Of a DNA stretch of 64,000 nucleotides, positions 55,267 through 64,000 are shown piece after piece. The stretch is from Bufo bufo. Its lineage: Eukaryota; Chordata; Amphibia; Anura; Bufonidae. Positions within the stretch are counted from its first letter, which is position 1; each line of letters opens with the position of its first letter. The DNA lies in contig NC_053389.1 in NCBI RefSeq assembly GCF_905171765.1, positions 745,303,146 to 745,367,145 on the forward strand, written 5' to 3'. The translations under genes and the position numbers were made by a program. A model generated the notes under the pieces. That model was not told where the DNA came from and made no database searches. It saw nothing but the letters and a program-made list of their open reading frames with translations.

Positions 55267-55956
55267 CTAAGATATTGCTGGTTCATCCTCCCCTTTAATT
55301 TCTTTGTTTGATTCCAGAAGTTGCTGAGCTAAGAGGGAATGAGGTTTGTTACCCCAAGCGTAGTACTGCTGTCGAGTGTATATCAGAAGCCTATCTGTGT
55401 TGCCAAGGGCTATCTTATTAAGTTGCATATCAACATCTTTATTACATTTAAGGGTATGACATGTAGGATGTGTGGTCACTTCCAAGCTTTTCAAGCACGT
55501 TTATAAGCCCCAAGTGGCAGTTATTGAATCCTTCTTAAGTCTAGTTCTTAGGGCAATACAATGCACTTGCATCACTGCCTTGTGTGCTTCACACAAACAT
55601 CTTATGTCTGAGACTGACCCTCCGTTAATATAAAAATAAATATGCAGATGTGAATGGAGCTCCTCCTTTAGGAGTGGTCTTTTGAGAAAGGTATCATTAA
55701 GGTGCCAATTACATTGGTGTATGTGCCTGGTGTGGACATCCAACTTTACTGCCACTGAGACGTGACCTGACCACATGATGGGACCTAGCCTAGACCCCCC
55801 GTAAGAGCCGTAAGGGGGTAATCGTCCCAAATAAGTAATCAGTTTTAGTGTGAATGTCATGGGGAGTACAGTAGAAGGACTTATCTGTTTTGTGATGAAT
55901 ACGCCAAAGATCAAAGAGAATTCGTTTTCAAAAATCACTAGAGGTTTGTATCTCAC
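55267..55956 (-). pseudogene. L1/Tx1-like endonuclease end and linker (broken)
   Basis: 55501-55956 reads NEFSLIFGVF, PPYGSYGGSRLGPIMWSGHVSV (where the SDH block is expected) and NWHLNDTFLK, typical of the end of an L1 endonuclease and the start of the linker. 55267-55494 continues with YYAWGNKPHSLLAQQL, a conserved linker block. Stops and shifts occur between. Non-functional. Confidence 0.6.
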
Positions 55957-56040
55957 TAGGTTAGGGAGATTTTCCAGGCAAAGTAAGTCTGTCCATCGTG
56001 TCAGAAAATGTTATATTAAAGCCCTCTCCAAGGAGGACTA

Positions 56041-56235
56041 GTAACTCAGAACCAAAGAGTTTATGAAACACTCTATTCAAGAAGTGAATTTGAGACGTGT
56101 TGGATGTATACAAGTTACAGTAATTTTAAATCCTCATTTTTGGTACAATTTTGTCTGATCCTTTTACACTGGCTATAGGGTATGTTTTGTAGCCATTTTT
56201 ATGGTGAAAGCTTGAAAAATGGATATAACTATTGG
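56041..56235. other. Short non-coding stretch
   Basis: Junction between the LINE and the Penelope-like remnant. Nothing recognised. Confidence 0.4.
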
Positions 56236-56690
56236 TATCTACTTTTTTAAAGTACGGTTAGCTGGTTATTCTGGCAAGAAATGATAATGTCCAAGAATTC
56301 TATTTGGACTTTGTTGTAATTCGGGGTGAAGGTGATTCCCCAATCTGTCCCGTTCAAAGAGTCACAGAAGGTTTTTGCTCCTTCTTCGTTACCATCCCAA
56401 ATGATGAACAAGTCTTCAATATACCTTTTACAGTATACGATCTGTTTTTGGGCAGGGGAGTGGTTAGAGCTAAATCTTTCTTCAAATACCCCCATAAATA
56501 AATTAGCAAAAGCAGGTGCTACCCGCGTCCCCATAGCAGTCCCCTTGCATTGGTGGTAGACCGTGTTGTTATATATAAAATAATTGCTTTGTAATATAAA
56601 ACATACACTCTCTAGTAGGAATTTTATTTGAGGGGATGTTAATGTAGCATCTTTTTGCAGAACAGTTTTTACGCACTCTATTCCTAACTC
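56236..56690 (-). pseudogene. Penelope-like reverse transcriptase fragment
   Basis: The minus-strand frame 56247-56534 contains MGTRVAPAFANLFMG, CKRYIEDLFIIWDG (catalytic block, where the family usually has two aspartates; here E-D) and VQIEFLDIIIS. Upstream (56535-56690) CKGTAMG-type sequence continues the same frame. These blocks in this order are typical of Penelope-like elements. The GIY-YIG endonuclease and both ends are missing. Confidence 0.75.
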
Positions 56691-57120
56691 GTGTTAAATG
56701 TTGAGTCAAGACTAAAAACAGTCTGGACTGACATGGGGTGGAATGCCATGGGGCAAATGGGAGAAAAACTTCTTATGTCTGCCTTCATGGAAGGACCGAA
56801 ACCAGCATTGCAAGCTAAACTCAAAGCCTGTAAGCCTGAGTGGAGGGTGACACCACTGCCTCAACTTATTGCTGCTGCCAAGGGTTTGGAATTGGACATG
56901 TCTAGCTCCAAGCCCGCCAAAGTGAACATGGTCCAAAGTCAACAGAGACCATGGTCAGGCCCACAGTGACAAGGAGGGCAGAGGAGGAACGATTTCAGAT
57001 GTTACAATTGCAGAAAGTCAGGATACATTAAGAGAAACTGCCGTGCTCCTCCCCAGAGACAGGGTGAGAGAGAATCAACAGACACAGGGGACTCCAAATG
57101 TCACCCCAGTCTCTGCTGAT
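56691..57120 (+). pseudogene. Retrovirus-like gag, end of capsid and nucleocapsid
   Basis: An open segment (56691-56969) has the charged helical composition of a capsid end followed by a basic, Q/P-rich stretch. An in-frame TGA at 56967 interrupts it. The same frame then gives one zinc knuckle at 57000-57041 with the C-x2-C-x4-[H]-x4-C spacing, in which the histidine is replaced by tyrosine. Matrix and most of capsid are absent. Confidence 0.7.
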
Positions 57121-57149
57121 TCACAATAGGAGGCCGGCAACCCGTGTCC

Positions 57150-57530
57150 TTATCTGCCATGAATATAGCTAGATAAGGGTGTCAAATTCAAATACCAGTA
57201 CAAGTGGGGAATAAACAAGTCCCTTTCTTGGTGGACACAGGGGCAGCCAAAACAGTGATAAATCCAAAACATGTTCATGGCAGATCAGTGGAGATTATGT
57301 ACTTGCAGCAGGTTTCACAGGGGAGACAATTTTTGTTCAAGAAACAGTGCCGTTAAAATTGAGAATTAAAGATAGCACAGTTGTAACACAATTTTTTTGT
57401 CGAAGAAAATATTCCCTATAATTTGTTGGGCACTGATGTGTGGCAAGACCTAGGGGGACATATACATATCAATGAGGACGGTAACACACGGGTAGGTATA
57501 GGAGCCTCGGATGAGGCTCTGTGTTAAGTT
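57150..57530 (+). pseudogene. Retrovirus-like aspartic protease (broken)
   Basis: The active-site motif VDTGA is encoded at 57231-57245 and the second family block LLGTDVW near 57424-57443. Between them the reading needs a frame change and passes a stop. One protease domain of normal size is inferred. Confidence 0.7.
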
Positions 57531-57639
57531 ATGGCTTTATACCTAGAGCCCGAGACAGGATGCCAGTTACATTACAAGGATTGTGAGGAGTTACAGGTGG
57601 TCCCAAACAAGTTGTCGGCATCCACAAAGTAGGACATTG

Positions 57640-58740
57640 GGAAACTTAATGTTACCCCTTTCATGGTTCATCTCAAACCAGGCTGCCAACCACCCCGTGT
57701 TAAGCAGTACCCCTTGAGTCATGCCCAGGAGAAGTCAGTAGCCTTATAGGTGAAGCAATATTAGAGAATGGGGGTCTTAGTAAAGACCAGTTCACATCAA
57801 ACACACCCCTGTTTCCAGTTAAGAAGAAGCCAGTAAAAGGACAACCAGTAACATATAGGATGGTTCATGATCTTAGGGAGTTCAATAACGTCACGGTGCT
57901 GCAGACTCCCATTGTGCCAAACCCGCACACTTTGTTGTCCCAGGTACCACCAACCGCCACACATTTCACTGTGATAGACCTAACAAATGCTAATTCCCCT
58001 ACATGTTGATTGTCAATATTTGTTTGCCTACAATGTATACGCAAGCCCTCCAGTCAGTTTTATTTGGTTGGTTAATCCCTGATGATGTTGTGCTACTTCA
58101 ATATGTTGATGATCTACTCCTGTGTGCAGAAAACTGGAAAAGCCGTAGGGAAGCCACGCTGTCATTGTTGATATATCTTGCAGAAAGTCGTTGTAAAATT
58201 AACTGAGACAAAGTGCAATACTGCTAGTCAAGAGTTACATTTCTGGGACATTGTCTCTTAGAGGGTGCAAGGCACCTTACTGAGGAGAGAAAACAAGCGG
58301 TGAAGGACATAAAACTCCCTCAGGGGCCAAAACCCCTCAGGATGTTTTTGGGTCTGGTCTCGTACAGCAGACCCTGGATAAGGCATGCATCCATGCTTTT
58401 GCAGCCTTTGTATGATTGCCTGTCATCAGAAACTATTTGTCTGATGGAACATGCAATCGAGTCCTTTTTCACTCTGAAACTGGCAATATTGTCTGCACCG
58501 GCATTAGGAATACCAAACTATGATCAACCGTTTAATCTGTTTTGTTCAGAACTCCAGGGACACAGCACAGCAGTATTAACCCAGAAACATGGAGATAGGC
58601 AGAGACCAGTAACATACTTCTCTGCCGGACTAGATCCTGTGTCCCGAGGAGCTCTTTCATGTGTAAGAGCTGTGGAGGCTGCCCAGCTCATGGTGGAAAA
58701 AGCATCTGAGATAGTCCTCGACTACCCCACATGACATCCA
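57640..58740 (+). pseudogene. Retrovirus-like reverse transcriptase with internal deletion
   Basis: The start is recognisable by KPGCQPPR and, in another frame, YRMVHDLREFN near 57860. Sequence then jumps from TVIDLTNA (about 57985) almost directly to YTQALQSVLFG (58030) and the catalytic YVDD at 58102-58113, so most of the palm region between is deleted. A longer frame at 58300-58734 covers the connection domain (FLGLVSYSRPWI). Several stops and frame changes. Inactive. Confidence 0.75.
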
Positions 58741-58864
58741 GGGTATTCTCAGTCAGGTTCAACCGAAACACATTTTTATGGCCAGGCAGTTAAGGCTAAG
58801 TGTTCCCTCCTCATGCCAGATAACATTACCTTTAGAAGGTGTACAACTCTGAATTCCTGCTACT

Positions 58865-59541
58865 TTGTTACCAATCTCAGATTCAGAAATGGGGGAGGGA
58901 GGTACAGGTCCATTACCAGCAGAGTTAATGGAAATAGAAGATCATGATTGTGAGCATTTGATGCAACAAGAGACCTCTGGTTTTTCACATGTTCATGACA
59001 AGGCTCTTAATAACCCTGATTTTGAGTATTTTGTAGATGGAAGCAGGTTTATAGTAGAGAACGGCCGGTTCCACACTGGATATGCAGTGGTCGCACAACA
59101 CAAGGTAGTACTCGCGGAACCACTCCCTCCTCACATGTTTCCGCTGGAGGCTGAGCTGAAGGCACTCACTGAAGCGTGTAAAATAGCTAAGGACAAGAAG
59201 GCAACATCTACACGGATTCCAGGTATGTCTTTTGTATTGCACATGACTATGGACCAATTTGGCAGGACAGAAACTTTTTGACATCAGCAGGCCAGCCCAC
59301 TAAGTATAAAGACTCTGTGCTTAAACTCATAAACTCTTTGTTGCTATCTGAAAAAGTGGCTATTATAAAAGTGAAAGCCCATACCAGACAAAGTACTGAT
59401 GAGGCAAAAGGAAACAACAGGGCTGACAAAGCTGCTAAGCAATCCGCCCTCAAGCCCAGAGACACTGAGACTGTATCGGTGAATGCTTTTGAGCCTCAGG
59501 AGATGTCTGTGAATCTTGGACTAAGAGAGGCGCTACCCTAA
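58865..59541 (+). pseudogene. Retrovirus-like RNase H (frameshifted)
   Basis: The first frame (58865-59281) has the first catalytic aspartate in FVDGSR (about 59028) and the glutamate in EAELKAL (about 59148). The motif with the next aspartate follows in a different frame near 59200, showing a shift. The second frame (59278-59541) has the histidine in VKAHTRQ and the last aspartate in NNRADKAAK. After 59541 the domain ends and the satellite starts 35 bp on. Confidence 0.75.
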
Positions 59542-59576
59542 ATGAAGAAGGCCTATGGGAGGTTCAAGGTAAAATC

Positions 59577-62500
59577 TGGCCAAAGCATAGTAAGCCACTC
59601 ACCGCGTCAAGGCTGTCTCATGAGTGGTCCCTAACTCTTGTTCCTACCTGTTCATGGGCCATGACAGCCACATAAAATCCAGGGAATGCAGGTCAGCATG
59701 CAAGCCAAGTACACTTTGCTTGTAACCCCGTCCGGTGCCATTACAGCTTTCATCGGATCCAGGGATGCAAGTACCAACATGCATGCTGAACCTACCATAT
59801 ACTTCTCCTGGAGCCAGATGGCTAATGGTAGGTTCTATACAAGCAGACTCAGTTTTATACTGACTTTAAAACCAGCCTCAAGGACAGATTAACTGGTCAG
59901 GTGTGCAATGACTCCAAGGAGATCGCCACGCCTCCAATATATACTACAAAGAAAAAAATATAAGGGATTGGGTCAGCACAACCTGCTGCAGGTGCAGATC
60001 ACTATGGCGAAATACATATACAAACGGAAAATGCAAATGTGATCGCACACTACATCCAGCACTCTGCCCTCCATGCTGGATGAGACATTGGTTTATATTT
60101 TGGCCAAAGCATAGTAAGCCACTCACCGCGTCAAGGCTGTCTCATGAGTGGTCCCTAACTCTTGTTCCTACCTGTTCATGGGCCATGACAGCCACATAAA
60201 ATCCAGGGAATGCAGGTCAGCATGCAAGCCAAGTACACTTTGCTTGTAACCCCGTCCGGTGCCATTACAGCTTTCATCGGATCCAGGGATGCAAGTACCA
60301 ACATGCATGCTGAACCTACCATATACTTCTCCTGGAGCCAGATGGCTAATGGTAGGTTCTATACAAGCAGACTCAGTTTTATACTGACTTTAAAACCAGC
60401 CTCAAGGACAGATTAACTGGTCAGGTGTGCAATGACTCCAAGGAGATCGCCACGCCTCCAATATATACTACAAAGAAAAAAATATAAGGGATTGGGTCAG
60501 CACAACCTGCTGCAGGTGCAGATCACTATGGCGAAATACATATACAAACGGAAAATGCAAATGTGATCGCACACTACATCCAGCACTCTGCCCTCCATGC
60601 TGGATGAGACATTGGTTTATATTTTGGCCAAAGCATAGTAAGCCACTCACCGCGTCAAGGCTGTCTCATGAGTGGTCCCTAACTCTTGTTCCTACCTGTT
60701 CATGGGCCATGACAGCCACATAAAATCCAGGGAATGCAGGTCAGCATGCAAGCCAAGTACACTTTGCTTGTAACCCCGTCCGGTGCCATTACAGCTTTCA
60801 TCGGATCCAGGGATGCAAGTACCAACATGCATGCTGAACCTACCATATACTTCTCCTGGAGCCAGATGGCTAATGGTAGGTTCTATACAAGCAGACTCAG
60901 TTTTATACTGACTTTAAAACCAGCCTCAAGGACAGATTAACTGGTCAGGTGTGCAATGACTCCAAGGAGATCGCCACGCCTCCAATATATACTACAAAGA
61001 AAAAAATATAAGGGATTGGGTCAGCACAACCTGCTGCAGGTGCAGATCACTATGGCGAAATACATATACAAACGGAAAATGCAAATGTGATCGCACACTA
61101 CATCCAGCACTCTGCCCTCCATGCTGGATGAGACATTGGTTTATATTTTGGCCAAAGCATAGTAAGCCACTCACCGCGTCAAGGCTGTCTCATGGGTGGT
61201 CCCTAACTCTTGTTCCTACCTGTTCATGGGCCATGACAGCCACATAAAATCCAGGGAATGCAGGTCAGCATGCAAGCCAAGTACACTTTGCTTGTAACCC
61301 CGTCCGGTGCCATTACAGCTTTCATCGGATCCAGGGATGCAAGTACCAACATGCATGCTGAACCTACCATATACTTCTCCTGGAGCCAGATGGCTAATGG
61401 TAGGTTCTATACAAGCAGACTCAGTTTTATACTGACTTTAAAACCAGCCTCAAGGACAGATTAACTGGTCAGGTGTGCAATGACTCCAAGGAGATCGCCA
61501 CGCCTCCAATATATACTACAAAGAAAAAAATATAAGGGATTGGGTCAGCACAACCTGCTGCAGGTGCAGATCACTATGGCGAAATACATATACAAACGGA
61601 AAATGCAAATGTGATCGCACACTACATCCAGCACTCTGCCCTCCATGCTGGATGAGACATTGGTTTATATTTTGGCCAAAGCATAGTAAGCCACTCACCG
61701 CGTCAAGGCTGTCTCATGAGTGGTCCCTAACTCTTGTTCCTACCTGTTCATGGGCCATGACAGCCACATAAAATCCAGGGAATGCAGGTCAGCATGCAAG
61801 CCAAGTACACTTTGCTTGTAACCCCGTCCGGTGCCATTACAGCTTTCATCGGATCCAGGGATGCAAGTACCAACATGCATGCTGAACCCACCATATACTT
61901 CTCCTGGAGCCAGATGGCTAATGGTAGGTTCTATACAAGCAGACTCAGTTTTATACTGACTTTAAAACCAGCCTCAAGGACAGATTAACTGGTCAGGTGT
62001 GCAATGACTCCAAGGAGATCGCCACGCCTCCAATATATACTACAAAGAAAAAAATATAAGGGATTGGGTCAGCACAACCTGCTGCAGGTGCAGATCACTA
62101 TGGCGAAATACATATACAAACGGAAAATGCAAATGTGATCGCACACTACATCCAGCACTCTGCCCTCCATGCTGGATGAGACATTGGTTTATATTTTGGC
62201 CAAAGCATAGTAAGCCACTCACCGCGTCAAGGCTGTCTCATGAGTGGTCCCTAACTCTTGTTCCTACCTGTTCATGGGCCATGACAGCCACATAAAATCC
62301 AGGGAATGCAGGTCAGCATGCAAGCCAAGTACACTTTGCTTGTAACCCCGTCCGGTGCCATTACAGCTTTCATCGGATCCAGGGATGCAAGTACCAACAT
62401 GCATGCTGAACCTACCATATACTTCTCCTGGAGCCAGATGGCTAATGGTAGGTTCTATACAAGCAGACTCAGTTTTATACTGACTTTAAAACCAGCCTCA

Positions 62501-63270
62501 AGGACAGATTAACTGGTCAGGTGTGCAATGACTCCAAGGAGATCGCCACGCCTCCAATATATACTACAAAGAAAAAAATATAAGGGATTGGGTCAGCACA
62601 ACCTGCTGCAGGTGCAGATCACTATGGCGAAATACATATACAAACGGAAAATGCAAATGTGATCGCACACTACATCCAGCACTCTGCCCTCCATGCTGGA
62701 TGAGACATTGGTTTATATTTTGGCCAAAGCATAGTAAGCCACTCACCGCGTCAAGGCTGTCTCATGAGTGGTCCCTAACTCTTGTTCCTACCTGTTCATG
62801 GGCCATGACAGCCACATAAAATCCAGGGAATGCAGGTCAGCATGCAAGCCAAGTACACTTTGCTTGTAACCCCGTCCGGTGCCATTACAGCTTTCATCGG
62901 ATCCAGGGATGCAAGTACCAACATGCATGCTGAACCTACCATATACTTCTCCTGGAGCCAGATGGCTAATGGTAGGTTCTATACAAGCAGACTCAGTTTT
63001 ATACTGACTTTAAAACCAGCCTCAAGGACAGATTAACTGGTCAGGTGTGCAATGACTCCAAGGAGATCGCCACGCCTCCAATATATACTACAAAGAAAAA
63101 AATATAAGGGATTGGGTCAGCACAACCTGCTGCAGGTGCAGATCACTATGGCGAAATACATATACAAACGGAAAATGCAAATGTGATCGCACACTACATC
63201 CAGCACTCTGCCCTCCATGCTGGATGAGACATTGGTTTATATTTTGGCCAAAGCATAGTAAGCCACTCAC
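59577..63270 (+). repeat. Satellite array, seven head-to-tail copies of a 524-bp unit
   Basis: TGGCCAAAGCATAGTAAGCC starts at 59577, 60101 and every 524 bp after. Copies differ by only isolated substitutions (for example G for A at about 61194 and C for T at about 61888). Each unit holds the octamer ATGCAAAT (60031-60038 in the first) and a 68-codon plus and a 60-codon minus open frame, both without protein character. The unit is related to 19263-19660 inside the large hAT. Confidence 0.97.
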
Positions 63271-63272
63271 TC

Positions 63273-64000
63273 ACTGAGTCTGCTTGTATAGAACCTACCA
63301 TTAGCCATCTGGCTCCAGGAGAAGTATATGGTAGGTTCAGCATGCATGTTGGTACTTGCATCCCTGGATCCGATGAAAGCTGTAATGGCACCGGACGGGG
63401 TTACAAGCAAAGTGTACTTGGCTTGCATGCTGACCTGCATTCCCTGGATTTTATGTGGCTGTCATGGCCCATGAACAGGTAGGAACAAGAGTTAGGGACC
63501 ACTCATGAGACAGCCTTGACGCGGTGAGTGGCTTACTATGCTTTGGCCAAAATATAAACCAATGTCTCATCCAGCATGGAGGGCAGAGTGCTGGATGTAG
63601 TGTGCGATCACATTTGCATTTTCCGTTTGTATATGTATTTCGCCATAGTGATCTGCACCTGCAGCAGGTTGTGCTGACCCAATCCCTTATATTTTTTTCT
63701 TTGTAGTATATATTGGAGGCGTGGCGATCTCCTTGGAGTCATTGCACACCTGACCAGTTAATCTGTCCTTGAGGCTGGTTTTAAAGTCAGTATAAAACTG
63801 AGTCTGCTTGTATAGAACCTACCATTAGCCATCTGGCTCCAGGAGAAGTATATTGTAGGTTCAGCATGCATGTTGGTACTTGCATCCCTGGATCCGATGA
63901 AAGCTGTAATGGCACCGGACGGGGTTACAAGCAAAGTGTACTTGGCTTGCATGCTGACCTGCATTCCCTGGATTTTATGTGGCTGTCATGGCCCATGAAC
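63273..64000 (-). repeat. Inverted continuation of the 524-bp satellite
   Basis: After CCACTCAC (63270) the sequence switches to the reverse complement of the unit (ACTGAGTCTGCTTGTATAG at 63273; again at about 63797). About 1.4 copies reach the end of the window. One substitution (about 63852) distinguishes the second copy. The joint has only 2-3 bp of overlap. Confidence 0.95.

Larger units (their letters stand above)
52690..56040 (-). mobile_element. L1/Tx1-like LINE, decayed
   Basis: The minus strand shows, from 56.0 kb down, endonuclease-like sequence, a linker, RT blocks (54.6-53.8 kb) and a C-terminal region to about 52.9 kb. It is interrupted by a hAT MITE (54800-54930) and a short retroposon (54994-55250). 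Neither the 5' nor the 3' end is defined. Confidence 0.7.
56700..59576 (+). mobile_element. Endogenous retrovirus remnant (class-I-like), 5' and 3' truncated
   Basis: In order on the plus strand: end of gag with a zinc knuckle, protease, RT and RNase H, then an abrupt end at the satellite array (59577). No LTR, integrase or env is visible. Many stops, frameshifts and at least one internal RT deletion. Order and motifs resemble gamma/epsilon-type retroviruses. The left limit against the Penelope-like remnant is approximate. Confidence 0.75.

Noticed and set aside
59686..63964. Repeated 68- and 60-codon open frames as a gene family
   Set aside because: They repeat only because the satellite does, occur on opposite strands of one unit, and lack protein-like composition.
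59577..64000. CRISPR array, 5S rRNA or snRNA gene cluster
   Set aside because: There are no spacers, the whole 524 bp repeats, and no 5S, U1, U2 or other RNA gene sequence could be recognised in the unit.

Overview
This window looks like anuran amphibian (frog) nuclear DNA, probably from a large, transposon-rich genome. The evidence is the mix of nested elements: CR1-like and L1/Tx1-like LINEs, a Penelope-like RT, a SCAN-type Ty3/gypsy fragment, a class-I-like endogenous retrovirus, several hAT families, piggyBac, Tc1, and foldback MITEs whose ends (TTTCACAC type, TTAA type, CAGGGGC type) are typical of frogs. No rRNA gene, prokaryotic operon or CRISPR array was seen. The species cannot be named from this sequence.

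Layout. 1-7.05 kb: a minus-strand CR1-like LINE split by a 3.6-kb hAT-type element (7/8-bp target duplication) and by a TTAA foldback MITE. 7-16.5 kb: mostly single-copy DNA with many MITEs and several short exon-like minus-strand open segments. 16.9-27.0 kb: a 10.2-kb hAT element with a perfect 8-bp target duplication; its dead transposase is interrupted by a 1.6-kb foldback retroposon and its non-coding part by a 3.9-kb piggyBac. 27-38 kb: MITEs and a second relative of the same hAT whose transposase core is inverted relative to its ends. 38.4-44 kb: a candidate host exon split by a TTAA MITE that itself contains a 4-kb hAT and another repeat. 44-45.2 kb: AT-rich, repeat-free DNA. 45.8-49.2 kb: a hAT whose middle has been replaced by gypsy gag-protease-integrase sequence. 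50.2-51.7 kb: a nearly intact Tc1-like transposon with an inferred DD37E spacing and one frameshift. 52.7-56.0 kb: an L1/Tx1-like LINE. 56.2-59.6 kb: a Penelope-like RT remnant, then a broken retrovirus-like gag-pro-pol. 59.6-64.0 kb: a young 524-bp satellite array, seven head-to-tail copies, then an inverted junction and copies in the opposite orientation.

Nothing here is a multi-gene functional system. The points of most interest are the young satellite and its dispersed relative, the hAT with captured gypsy DNA, the candidate host gene on the minus strand riddled by insertions, short retroposons carrying a possible decayed hammerhead-ribozyme core, and the young-looking Tc1 transposon. Boundaries based on target duplications are the firmest statements. 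Family names rest on motifs read by eye.
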